Assembly (NCBI RefSeq): GCF_000005505.3
Contig: NC_016131.3
Location: 66,984,355 to 67,048,354, forward strand
From: Brachypodium distachyon
Taxonomy: Eukaryota > Streptophyta > Magnoliopsida > Poales > Poaceae
Length of the DNA stretch: 64,000 nucleotides
Direction: 5' to 3'
Position 1 is the stretch's first letter. Each line of letters begins with the position of its first letter. Below are positions 46,954 through 58,522 of this stretch, piece after piece. The notes under the pieces are model-generated. The model saw only the letters and a list, made by a program, of their open reading frames with translations. It did not search any database and was not told the origin of the DNA. A program made the position numbers and the translations under genes.

Positions 46954-47921
46954 AGCAACACATCCGGTGAAAACCATCGTTAGGTGCATACTTTCTATCT
47001 GGCCCGTTAGATCTACAACATCCGGCTCAAATGAGAGGTGTGAATCAAATTCCTCACTTCAACGCAATTTCACACAAAACCCCCTGCTTGAATCATTTGC
47101 TCTGTATCGATACACACAAAAACAACTCACGAGTAAAACAAGGAAGCAACAGTTCCTCTTCCAGCCTCCTTGCTGCTGGTCTTTCTGCCGATCCCGCGGC
47201 CGGACGTGACTCAACGCCCACCGGCCGTTCTTCTACGCGAGACCGCCGCCGAACGTGACTCCGCGCCCGCCGGCCGTTTTCTGCGCGACCCGGCCACTGA
47301 GCCTGCCGCCGGACGTGACTCCGCGCCCGCTGGCTGTGCTTCCGCACGAGCCCGCCGCTAGATCGACCTGGATCTTGCCCGCCGGTCGTGCTTTCGCGCG
47401 AGTCCGCCCTTGGCCGTGCTTTTCCAGCCGCCGTGCTGCCGAGCCTGCCGCGCGGCGAACTTGTCGTTTCGGTCTCCGTTGCGTCAACCAAAGTCACAGG
47501 GTCACCGCCGCTGCAGCTGTGACCGGAGGTCGCCAACGGGTGGACGCTGAGTGGGGCCAACGCCTCCGCCTCGAGCGCGTCAAGCAAGCTCCGCCGTCGC
47601 CAACGCATGCGGCTTGGTCGTGGTCAGGCATCACCGTGTCTTCTGACTCTCCTGTGTGGCGCCCCAGTCGCCGTCGGCCTGGCAGGTCGCCGACGCGCGA
47701 CCGCTCGCATGGGGAACGAGAATCAGAGGAAGGAGATAACTCCTTCATGAAAAATAGTTTCTTTGTGTATTGTTACGAGCCAGGGGGGTTTGTGAGAAAT
47801 TGCGCTGAAGTGAGTAGTTTGATTCTCACCTCTCATCGGAGCTGCACGTTGTGGATCTAACGCATCAGACAGAAAGTTTGCAAGTTTGCACCTAACAATG
47901 ATTTTCACCAGATACGTCACC
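46954..47921. mobile_element. Non-autonomous MULE (968 bp) with GC-rich interior
   Basis: Terminal inverted repeats of about 150 bp: left AGCAACACATCCGGTGAAAA..., reverse complement of right GGTGACGTATCTGGTGAAAA..., continuing through GTTAGGTGCA, GTTAGATC, CAACAT/CAACGT, TGAGAGGTG, CACTTCAACGCAATTTC, with mostly transition differences. Flanking 9-mers TTAAAACAC (46945-46953) and TAAAAACAC (47922-47930) match at eight of nine positions, as for a Mutator target duplication. The core (about 47160-47740) is very GC-rich and includes diverged tandem units around CCGGACGTGACTCCGCGCCC (47200-47400). No transposase is present. The GC-rich core may be captured host sequence, but its source is not identifiable by eye. 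Confidence 0.83.
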
Positions 47922-47931
47922 TAAAAACACA

Positions 47932-48595
47932 AGCACAAAACGCCACATAAAAACAGTCTAGAAACTACCACAGCAATAGCTCCTGCCATCTATGAACACA
48001 AAAAACGGGTCTTCGAGCAAGCAAATGAACGCCGCAGCAGACACACACAATTCTTATCGACGGTCATAATGCTGGCAAATTATCAGTTTCACTTTGAACA
48101 TAAACAGAGAGTAACAACGAATCTGCGAACATACATGGAGGGGCGTTTGTGGGAAAAGGCATAATACAAATTCTCTCGGCATTTAAGTTATGGTCAAGTT
48201 ACAGGAGGATAAGTAAACCCACGACCAATCGTAGAAGCAGCTAAGGCAGGTAACCTTCAATGCTCAGAAAGCCTGAAAGATTAGATCAGAGATGTTAATT
48301 GAATTAAGTAGACAGAATAACATGAATAACTGCAAACATTGTAGATTTCCGAGGAAAACATGGAACAGTATAATGAAAGTTCATCTCCTCATGCATGATG
48401 CATCAAATCTAACTACGGTGCTGCTGCTCACAGCAAAATATATATCGAGCCGTTAATCCAACTCAATTGATCACTTGTGTCCAGTATGAGAAAGGCCACT
48501 TAAGGAGCTGAACGGGCTATGCAAAATATGCATTTCAACATTATAGACGGAAGAAACACAACACTGAATTCTTACAGGGAAGCTGCAAAGATGCT
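47932..48595. other. RPN10 3' region
   Basis: This separates the MULE from the RPN10 stop codon. It probably contains the 3' UTR of the reverse-strand RPN10 gene. No other features were seen. Confidence 0.45.
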
Positions 48596-51500
48596 TTAGT
48601 TTTTCCCGTCTTCTGGGGTGTTCGGCTTGTCGGAGTTGTCTTTCTTCTCCTCTTGCTGACATACAAAAAGTATAGTGAGGTTTAGTAATGACAGTACCCA
48701 AAACAGAAAAACCACGTGGGAAAGTAAAACTAATTTCTAAAATTACATTAACTCCGTACAGATTCAGATCCCCTATCTAAAGAAAACATGATTACATATA
48801 TAATGATTACTTACATATTTGGTTAAAATGAGGCAGAAAAACAGTAAATAATTATCTTATCCACAGGAAAGGGCCAAAACTAAGAAATTCATTACTTTGT
48901 CAGTCAACATAACAGATCCAGAAATGGAAGATGACATGAAACCAACAATGCGGTACAAACTGAGATACCAGGACATGTGGTTGCAGGGATGTTAAAATGG
49001 AGAAAGCACTGTGATGGAATAATAACTAGACTAGGATACATTCTAACAAAAAACTCAACAGAAGAGCAGATAACATACCTCCCCTTGGCCATTCAAGGAT
49101 GCCAGCAGATCTTTCACAGATGGATCATTGGGGTCAACACCAGGAAGCTGTGAAAAAAGAAAAAAAGGGAACCAATTATATGCAACTGAAAAAGCATAAT
49201 TCATATGTAGATGTGATCAGTTATAATAGAAGACTTACTGAATTAAGAATGGATGTCACAAATGATCTGTCTTCAAACACCTTGGTCATATCAGACTGAC
49301 CAGACATCTGGGTATCCTCGACAGACATTTGAAGGGCTGCATCAAACACACAGAAGAATACCCATCAGAACATGCAAGTCTGCATCATATCAACTATTAA
49401 CAGAAAAAAGAAGCAATAATTGATATACAAAGCATCCTACATTGTCATAAACATGGGACAAGCTAGATATCTCTAGTGAACTAGTCTAAGAAACAAACAT
49501 GCCCTACGTAAGAAGGATGGATAAACATGGACAAGCTACATATCTCTAGTGAAATATATCCTGAGGATAAACATGGGACAAGCTAAATTGGTAATTTGTC
49601 ACCTCCGAAATTTGAAACAAACATCTTTTAGAAACACCAAATTAACTTAAGAGAAAAAAAGCCTTACCTAATGCCAATTCATCATCATCTGCACCAGCTT
49701 CTGCCATAGCAGCATCTGCCACAGCTGCAGCTCCTGAAGCACCCTCATCCATTGACATCGCCAGTGCCTGCTGTAGTAGCTGAGCATCTTCATCTTCCTG
49801 CGATCACAACTATATTAGTCGACTGGTATCACTACTCAGACGGAACATACAGCGAATAAGATATAGCTGAAACCGATCCTAGTGAAATAAACTTTAGCTA
49901 ACAATATTGTTGGACAGTAAGAAACAATTGTTCTCTATACTACCAAGAGGTAGTTCACACGCGTAATTTAAGCAAAGGTCACCACAGCAGAAATTAAACA
50001 AGTCCTAAAACATAAGTCTGAATACTGTATATTCAGTGGGGCTTTCATTTGATCATAAACAACCCACAATAAAAATGTTTATGAGTTGCCACCAAAAAAA
50101 ACTTGGACATATTATTGCAGAATTAACTGGGTCTTTAGCTGGCCACAGCTGTATCATCAGTACATCATTCCTGTTCATGCAAAAGCATATTGTTACAGGA
50201 CAACATACTAAAAATTTGGACCTGCATTACCATGGTATGTGTTCACAATCAACCACCAAGTCATCATGGTTCAATAATCATGAATTACGTATATAAGCAC
50301 TGATCATAATGTATTTCATCTACATCGCTAGGAGTTTTATGTCATGATAAAGCTACCAATGATTTATGTTATTATAATATGCTACTCAAGATTAGAAACT
50401 TCACCGCACAAGTAGATGTTGGATGACGGAAATACCTTTGGTAGATCTCTCTTATCATCAGCTGAAGCATTTGAGGCAGGTTCTGCTTCAGCCATAACAG
50501 AATCACTGTTTGAGCTCGAGGCATGGTCTTTGGTTTCACCAGAAGATTCTTCTGCAGCCTTTTTCGCAATAGCCTCTTGCCTTGCTCGCTCCTCTTCCAT
50601 AGACAACCGTAGGGCAAGTGCCAACTCTGGATCTACATTTGGGTCCACACCAAAATCATATCCAGTAGCTCCTGTAGCTGCTGCAGCTGCTGCAGAAGCA
50701 GCAAAACCACTCCCACCTTCTTCACCGGTAAAGATAGGAGTGCTGTGACAAAAGATAATGATAATAAGGTGGTCAACAGAAGTAAATTATCACATACACA
50801 AAGAACACAAATGAAATGAACAAATTCAGATACCTTATAAGAACATCAGAAAGGGCATTTTCACCGGGAGGGACATGGACAATATGGCTGCTATCACTGC
50901 TGTTCACAGCAGAGATCAGTGCTTCCAGTTTCTCTGGCTTTTCATCATCAGTTTCACCAAAATCAACAACGTCAAGCGCAACATTGTTCTTCTTCAACTT
51001 TTTCCCTATTGTCTCCAAAACTTTCTTGTCGTATTTCACAGGGCTGAGAGATAATGACAATGTCATTAGCCATAATTCAGACAGAACTGAAAAACGCACA
51101 TACAGGTAATATCGCTCAACGCACCTTCCAATAAAGACTATAATCCTCTGTTGTTGCCTCTTATTCTGGCGATGCTTTAGTGCTAGCTGAGCAACCTGGA
51201 TGGCTGCAGCCAAGTTTGCCTCAGCTCCAACTTCCAGCCCTGCGTTTAATTTGTTCAACATGTCATTAATAATTTGCCAGATGACTAAAATTACAATAAT
51301 TTTCCAAACCCAAGGGCCTAGCCTCCTAGTACAGACATACTATCACCAAGCCTCATCTGAAAAGCTACTGCATAATATCCTATACATGCCCAAAGTGATT
51401 GCACAGTTACAGTGAAACCATAAACAATTAGGTACACGATCTGCACTGGGACGACACAAGACACTCTAGCAAGGGAGGGATTGCTTCGGGGATTGACGAG

Positions 51501-51936
51501 TGCATACCGTGCATACAGGCGAGGATCTTGCCGAGGTCGCTGGTGGGCGTGACGAGCACGCGCACACCCTTGCCGGCCATCGTCATGACGCCCACTGTGT
51601 TCTCCGGGTTCGACTGCAAGCGGCCACCGAAAAACAATCAGATCCGGAGCCCAAAACCCTAACCCAAACACAGCGAGGCGAATCCGATCTATCGGATCAG
51701 GGGAGGGGGGTAGTCAGTACCTGGGTCTTGGCACCGCAGATGAGGTTCACGGCGTCGGCCTGCGCCTGGAACCGGGACGGCGCGTAGTCGCCGTTCCGCA
51801 TCCACTCCGAGTTGTCTATGCAGATCATCGTTGACTGCAAAAGGGGGAACCCGTCAACGGCGAGAAATCAATTGGAATCGGAACTCGGCAAAAGCGATCT
51901 GAGAGGTCGGCGAGCTGTACAGACCTCGAGCACCAT
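48596..51936 (-). CDS. RPN10: 26S proteasome regulatory subunit RPN10 (ubiquitin receptor, S5a/PSMD4)
   Basis: RPN10 sits at the base-lid interface of the 19S particle and captures ubiquitin chains for degradation. Inferred reverse-strand exons are 51936-51925, 51834-51721, 51613-51508, 51239-51125, 51043-50834, 50742-50436, 49797-49668, 49336-49239, 49147-49079 and 48655-48596. All have GT-AG introns and phases that join into about 406 aa, close to other plant RPN10. The first coding exon is only 12 nt (MVLE). Residues about 2-190 form the VWA domain ([54 protein letters not shown]). Three ubiquitin-interacting motifs follow: [13 protein letters not shown] (about 225-237), [14 protein letters not shown] (about 294-307) and [14 protein letters not shown] (about 327-341). 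Plants and animals keep multiple UIMs whereas yeast has one. The C-terminus is charged (NTPEDGKN). An Ala run (AASAAAAAA, about 200-208) links the VWA to UIM1. The MULE lies 675 bp downstream. Confidence 0.95.
49449..49585. repeat. Three short direct repeats in RPN10 intron 7
   Basis: AAACATGGGACAAGCTAGAT and close variants begin at about 49449, 49523 and 49569. The first two also share ATATCTCTAGTGAA. They lie in the intron between exons 7 and 8 and have no obvious role. Confidence 0.7.
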
Positions 51937-52148
51937 GGTTGCGCCGGCTCTGTGTCGCTGCCTGCTGCGGACGAGGGTTTGGTTTGGGGAACACGCTGAT
52001 CCACGGAGGAGAGGACGGGTGAGTTCTTTATTTGCAGTTCACCTTTTTTTTTGCAGTTTACCTTTGTGGACGCCGATTGCGTTCCGACTTCCGAAGAGGA
52101 AACCGAGCCGGGCCCGAAGAGAAACCGGATAATTCTGTGGTCATCAGT

Positions 52149-52234
52149 TGGGCCTCGTCTGGAGGCCCATAATAAGTGTTATGGGTCCAGTCCTAATTTT
52201 GTTGGGCCGATACCTTTTTAGACGGAGTTGGGCC
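52149..52234 (-). promoter_or_regulatory. Cluster of site II (TGGGCC) elements in the RPN10 promoter
   Basis: TGGGCC or its complement occurs at 52149-52154, 52164-52169, 52203-52208 and 52229-52234, that is 213-298 bp upstream of the RPN10 start codon. Site II elements (TGGGCY) are bound by TCP-type factors and are frequent in promoters of proliferation-linked housekeeping genes, including ribosomal and proteasomal ones. The sites are seen directly; binding is inference. Confidence 0.6.
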
Positions 52235-52239
52235 CAGAT

Positions 52240-53433
52240 TGGGTAGACCGCATCCCAGTTTCTAGTTAAAAAAAGTCATACACGTTCCTCTAAAAAAACA
52301 TTATATCTGCAACGGTTCTCTTATTTAGGATAAAGTTACAGGCTATTCTTAAATAAATAAAAAATCCTACACGCACCCACTCGAAAAAAAATATTCCTAC
52401 ACGCTTCCTCTAAAAAAGAAAAGGTTGCTAAAAAAAATCTAAAAAATAGTCCTACACTCATATGGTACGACTTCATCAAGGGATCATATCCTGTGAATCC
52501 AACCAGGGCCGTGCATCCGTGTATCCATTTGTTACCAACCATCCGATGCAAAACATGTGGCTGAGAGTGCTTGTGCGGCAAAGTTACAAAAAAACGCCCA
52601 CCTTGACCCAACTTAGCCTCCAAATTTTTGAAAACCCCCTCGTCAAATTGCATCTTCCCCAACTCACAGCCTCCCTCTATGGTGACCAAAAGTTCAAAAT
52701 CCTCACGTGTGATACACTGAGATCGATATTAGCATGTCCATCCGCCACTGCTGTTAGGGACAGCTAGATTTCTTGCCAACGACTGAGGCAACCTGCTCGC
52801 CCTCCTCCCTCCAAGATCATGGCGCGATGATCCTAAGATTCATGGCCTTGGCCGCAACCGCCCTTGTCTGTTTTCTCAAAGCCCTACTGGCTACTGCTGC
52901 AGCAGATCATGGCTTCACTAGGAGGATCAGAAAACGAAGAAGAAAGTAGCAAAGGAATCCGCTACTGCTGCTGCTGGGATGTGGTGTCCGTCCACCGGAG
53001 TCTCCGTCACAACCTACAGTAATCAACGGAATCTGCTAGGAGTAACAGCCTGCTCGGCGGATATTGGGGGATTTGGGAGTTAGCAGGCGGGAGGCTTGGG
53101 CGAGATAACTATCGTTGGGGGGTTTTCTAGATAATTGGCAAGCCTATCTTGGGCGAGGCGGGTGTGTTTTCAGAAAATTGTCACGGAGGCATTTAAGGCG
53201 CAGGATTTCAATCTGAAGGCAGGAAAGAAAAGGATGTGGGGTACATCAGGGCAATGGATGCACAGGATATGGTGCCCTTCATCAAATCTTTTTTTTTTGT
53301 GCAAAAATCGACTTCATCGAATCTTGGCATTCATCTTATCTTATCATCATATATCACCGATTGCTTTCACGCGACATGGAAAGAAATATGTGTCACTGTC
53401 CTCAAATTGTTGGGCATATTTGGATCTCTACGA
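52240..53433. other. Intergenic with a possible transposon-derived frame
   Basis: A reverse frame at 52336-52689 (FKNLEAKLGQGGRFF, HVLHRMVGNKWIHG) looks more protein-like than its surroundings but belongs to no family I recognise. The rest (52740-53430) is decayed, with no motifs. Confidence 0.3.
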
Positions 53434-53447
53434 ATGAAGATGGTTTT

Positions 53448-53553
53448 AGGCTGTGTGCATCTTGTTATGCAGAGGCCGGGTGTGAACTTTCTTGATGTAT
53501 CTTATTGATGCGACTTTGAAGTTCAATAAAATCTCTCTTTATCGAAAAAAATT
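53448..53553 (+). mobile_element. 5'-truncated LINE insertion (106 bp) with 14-bp target duplication
   Basis: ATGAAGATGGTTTT is present at 53434-53447 and 53554-53567. Between them lies a LINE 3' tail: GGCTGTGTGCATC, GCAGAGGCCGGGTG, then AATAAAATCTC and a short A-run. Severe 5' truncation, a poly(A) tail and a long direct repeat are the signature of LINE target-primed insertion. Confidence 0.82.
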
Positions 53554-53569
53554 ATGAAGATGGTTTTGA

Positions 53570-54138
53570 TCACGTAAAATTATGGAGTCTACCCAAAGAT
53601 GCTAATTTTGCTCGAATATACTAAGTCACCACATAAAGCTATCCTTGTAATCGACGCAGAAAGCACTCTGGCCAGTTTCAAATATAAACCATGCTAAATT
53701 TTATTAAAAACTTGGATAAAAAAAACCTTGTTATATGCGTTTTATGTGACATGAAATAAGTAGCACTGCATTCGTTTCCATACAAGTTATAGATAATTTA
53801 AATTTCATAGCAATGAAACTATATTAATGTTGAGGTAATTCTTGGCAAAAACCTTGCCCGATGAAATTTAATTTCATAGGAGTATGTCTTGTGCTACAAA
53901 AGGAATGGAGTACATATAAGATCATTGATGATGTGGATATCGGAGTAAAAAGGAGCTTTGTTGTCACCTTTGATGATTAAGGAAAAATTCAAGCATATTT
54001 TTTTTCAAATATCTTTGGTGGCAGCAGCTACCGTTTTGTAATGGGTTAATTATGATAACCCTATGTCTATCCGTATTTGCTTATCTCATCAATTATTAAC
54101 AAAAAATATGGACAACATGCTTGACAATTACTAAATCA
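53570..54138. other. Intergenic, AT-rich
   Basis: AT-rich sequence without frames, repeats or element ends that I can support. Confidence 0.45.
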
Positions 54139-54140
54139 TA

Positions 54141-54253
54141 CTTCCACCGTTCCATAATTCTTGTCGAAATATTACATGTATCTAGACTCTTTTTAGGAAT
54201 AGATACATCCATTTTTGGACAAATTTGAGACAAGAATTATGAAACGGAGGGAA
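54141..54253. mobile_element. Stowaway-like MITE (113 bp)
   Basis: Inverted ends CTTCCACCGTTCCATAATTC and GAATTATGAAACGGAGGGAA have TA flanks at 54139-54140 and 54254-54255. The interior GTCGAAATATTACATGTATC and AAATTTGAGACAA is shared with the 29844 copy. Confidence 0.9.
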
Positions 54254-54255
54254 TA

Positions 54256-56770
54256 ACATTTTTTGTGGGTAATTAATAAATCAAAACTGAGGGAATGTTT
54301 TCCACAAAGCAGATCAAAGCTCAAAATAATGACAACGGAACTACACCGAACAAACACCGCAAGCACGCTTACGTAGTCTACTGTCAACAACAACTATCAG
54401 CTCTCCAAGGGTCACTATGCAGCGAAAACGAGCACGACTGAGGCGCCCCAAGAAATAACCACAGGCAACCGCACAAAACAACCAACGACAAATATGCAAG
54501 AGAAGCACAAAGATCAACAAAGGCTACAAAAGTTCATAGGAAGAAGATGGTAACAACGATATACACAAAGGAGATGAATTCAGGCTCGGAGTAGCAAAAG
54601 TAACTGGAGGTAGACAAGGTTGCACCGTCATAATCTGCCAGACCTTGTCGCGCCACTCAACATTGAAACAGCCCGAGAACAACACTTTACCTTTAAGCCC
54701 TTGTTGGACCTGTTTGTAACTTAATTAATGTTGTCATGTTTACATTTGCATCCATGCATGCATTCTTGCTTGTGCATTGCACTCTATGCATGCTTATTCA
54801 TACGTACGTTGTGTGTTTGGGTCTTATCGTTAGCGTCTACGCGACACTCCGTCGACGAACCGGGTTCCCACACCTACTCGGACCCTCTCTCTCGGTGCCT
54901 AGCGACCGAGGATCCAAGCAAGCAGCCATTCCTTAACCATGTTGTTTATACCCAATGCCTCTCTCTCATTCTTGTACTAAGATACCTTCTCAGTCTTGTC
55001 ACGATGCCTCTAGGATTGCATGGCTTTTAGTCAGCTCTACTCAATTGCTTTTGTCTTGTTACTTGTCCTATTACCATGTCACATGTTTGTTTATTGTCCT
55101 ACTTGGTCATTAGAAGTCTTGCTTAGATTGTTGGTCTAGTGTCCTTATTTGGGGTTATACAATTGCTACATCCACATGCTACTTCTTGTATTCAAATTGC
55201 AATTATTAAACTGTGACATGTTATTACCTGCAACAAGGCAATGATGGGAGGCCGTGCTCACGCACTGGTGATTTGTTCCATTTGTGCCGACCTAAGGACC
55301 GAGTTCTCGTTTTCACCGATCCAAGAAACTTCGCGCTAACCGCTCGTGGGAGAAGATATGGCTTCCCCCTCGGCCTAGTACTCGTTTCATGGCTCTTCCA
55401 AGGACCACATAGTTCGGGCGTTCCATTTAGCATATCGCATATACACTGGTGTTGTGTTGGAGACTTGTTGGTGACCTTACATTCATATAGGACTTGCGGC
55501 ACTAGTCTGGAGTGGTCATCCTGCGGGCTCTGAACCGCAACCAGCTGTCCTCGCAACTCTTGAGTCCGTACGACGCTTCGGTCGGGCTCTCGTTTCGGAT
55601 AGACTCAGTTGGATGGTACCCTGGATTAGTTGTGGGCTTGGAAACGCCGTGTTACCCAATCCTACCGACACACGCCTTCGTGTGTTCCTACTCGAGTGGC
55701 AACAAAGGTTGGACGAACGTGTACGGGTAAATTGGTGCACCCTGCAGGGACAAAATCTTTCGGAAAGCCGTGTCCGCGGTTATGGACGACTTGGTTGGTC
55801 ATTACTTGATCATAGAGAACTTAATCCAAACTAATCTCAAAACTTGAGTAGTAATTAGCCTTAATCTTGGATATGCTTAAAACTGCTTAAGTGTGAGTGC
55901 CTTTGGATCATTTCCTCACAAGGGGTTGAGGGGGTGATAAGAAGTTGTGTTTGGTTGGTGTTAGATATTAGAAGATCACCTCACTCAGTAGACGCTTCTT
56001 ATCCTCTATTTAGACGGTGTCATTAGCGTGTCTCTCCAGATATTGTTGCTGCTGCATAACCCTACCATGTTTATCCATCCTTTAAAAATTGTTGCATAAT
56101 TAGATTAGTTCTCCCTATAAGTCTTGCGGGTACTTTGTACTCAGTTGCTTTGCAACGTTGTTTTCTCCAGAGTTCCCAGAGGAGCAGGTGAGTGGTTACT
56201 TCGTGGAGTTCGACAACGACAGCTTCGACGTTTAGCCAGCAGATTCCAGAACAGGGTTCTGTGAACTTGTGGCGGGCTCTCTTTTCAGTTTCAGCCTCTT
56301 AGGCAATAAATGTAAACTTGACCGTACTCGAGCCTATTTTGCTTCTGCTGGTGTAATGATGATTGTGGACATGTGTCCGTGAGTTGTAATAACTTGGTAT
56401 TTTGCTCCTTGTATGAGGTTAACTTAATCTTGTGTCGTATGTCATGATATCATTTTTGTTCCAACCTGCGATGAACACATTGCGTGTATGTTGTGAAGTG
56501 TTTATCGTGGGGAGGCACTGGGGCTTAATTTATGCGCGAGTTAGCATTTGAGGCTAAATTGCATAAATTCGGTCCCGGAGTCTCACAAACATGACCGTCG
56601 GCCCGCTCTGGATTGAGAAGCAGTGCTCCTGTTGGCAGATAGAACCTTAGAGCACAAAATGATCCCCGACAAAGACATGAGACGAAGTAACCACCAAGCG
56701 AGTCCCACAAGTACAGCAAAAACCATTCCAAGACGCCCTGCAATCCATTCCCAGCGCGAAGGGGGGCTTA
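54256..56770. mobile_element. LTR-like segment inside reverse LINE-like remnants
   Basis: The outer parts (54290-54690 and about 56525-56760) give reverse-strand protein-like readings (CFNVEWRDKVWQIM; CETPGPNLCNLASNAN) that resemble LINE-derived sequence. Between them, about 54700-56520, is non-coding sequence with LTR-like composition (AATAAATGTAAACTTGACC near 56305, T-rich tail, GGGGAGGCACTGGGGC near 56510). It could be a solo LTR inserted in the LINE, but I could not fix TG...CA ends or a 5-bp target duplication. No protease, integrase or reverse transcriptase is seen. Confidence 0.4.
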
Positions 56771-58522
56771 GAGCATCTCTAGCAGTTATCGATCATTTTG
56801 AACCGAGAAAACACCCATTCGGTCGACCGAAGTCGTGTCATTCGGTTTCATTTTTACCCGACTAGAACAGAACCCGCAAACTAGCCCGAAAAACCAGTAT
56901 GCGGATTCTGTTCTGGCCGAGTCAACGCAAACCCATACAAATCCATACGTGCGTGTGATGAATCAAAGTTTGACAGATAAAAACTGACAATTTGCAAAAT
57001 TCGTGCGCGTGATGAATCAAAGTTTGCACAACAGAATACAAACATAGAATGAATCAAAGATGGATTTCGTCGCCTTGGCCATCACCATTCGCCGGTGAGC
57101 TCCATCTCTGGCTGCTGAGGCGGCTGCCGGTGCAGGGGCACGAAATGCTTGGTTGGCCTACCGCTTCCGTTTGGACGCCGCCAACACCGGGTTGCCGACG
57201 GCGGCGGGGAAGGCTCTGTCGAAAGCCGCGGGAGGGACGCCGCTACCGGGAGTTGCTGTCAAACCGGTGTAGAAGGATTTCGGTTACTCCATGCCGGACT
57301 TTTTTGCGGCGAGCCCGGGCCGGTTGGAGCTCGGGCGAGTAGATCTACGGCGGCGACGGCGAATGGCAGCTCGGGCATGTAGTGGAAATTTCCCTCCCGC
57401 CAACGTTGAGTGGTGCTTTTCGCTTCCCCGCCCACCCGATCTCGGATCCGAGTATATTGGGATTTTTCGCCCGCGAGATGGGATATTACCGGTTCAGTCC
57501 CCCTGTTCGATATCTATTTGGATCCGTTTTTTCCTTCCAAATCTTTAAAGTGGCGGTTATTTCTCGGTTCGGGACTGTTTGTTTTCGTTAACTGCATGTT
57601 CGGAGCTAGGAAGCGCAGAGAAAACATGTCGAAACCGTGACAACATCCGAAAGATGGAAGCGCCGCCCGTTTGCGGCCCCATCACTGGTGCTAAGTCGAA
57701 CGTCGGCCCCATAGCTTTGCAGCACCCCAGCGTAACAATTCACGGAAAAAATCTGAACGCAACAACACAAGCCTCGTAGCCACAAACCGAGACTAAGCAC
57801 GTAGGCTCCAGACGAACATCCGTGCTAAGCTTCAAATCTAACGCTGCTGTTTGGTACGGAGCACCGACCAAAAGTGAACACCAATACACCACAGAAGCCT
57901 CAAACCAACGTTCAACAACTGTACTCATCAGCCCGTGAATTCTGCACAGCTGAGTCAAGGCTAATGATATCCAGAGCAATTTCCACCAAAAGCGCGCGAC
58001 ACACGCAAAGCAAAAAAGGCCGAAAGCTCCAAATTTCCAAGCTTGGGCAGCCCGGCACTCGCAGTCGATCTCTGTCCGTCCGTCCCCGTCGCCGTCGCCG
58101 CTCTCTCATTGCTGGGCAGTGCGGCAGTGGGGTGACTCCCCTCCCCCGTCTCGCGCCTATTCTTGACGACGTGCGGAGCCAAACGAAAATCCCCTGAGAG
58201 GCCTCTCTGCATCATAGACGTCGTCGCCCCAAGCAGCTCGCGGTCGAGACGACCTTTTCGGCTCGACCCAACCCCCATCCATCATAGATCCCTCGTGGCG
58301 GTCGTATCCGCCCGAATATGCCCGCCCTTTGGCGCCCCCACTTCCTTTACTCTCGCGCACACCCAGTCACCCACCCGGCCTTAACCCTCGTCTCTTCTCC
58401 TGCCGCTTTCTCTTTCCCCCCCTTCTCTTCCCCCCTCCCCTCGCCGACCCAACCGAACAAGAAAGCCGCACCCGCTGCTTCGCTTATTCCTTCCTCCCTT
58501 CCTTTGCTTCCCCCCGAGAGCC
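56771..58522. other. Decayed element and ACBP promoter/5' leader
   Basis: TTAGAGCATCTCTAGCAG at about 56769 is like the terminus of grass non-autonomous DNA elements, and GAACCGAGAAA is found inverted near 57570. An old TIR element across about 56769-57610 is possible but unproven. From about 58030 the sequence becomes C/T-rich (TCCTTCCCCCC-type runs at 58400-58520) and forms the pyrimidine-rich leader of the forward ACBP gene starting at 58523. Confidence 0.35.

Noticed and set aside
54700..56520. Complete LTR retrotransposon
   Set aside because: No second LTR, polypurine tract, primer-binding site or polyprotein was found; at most a solo LTR or fragment.
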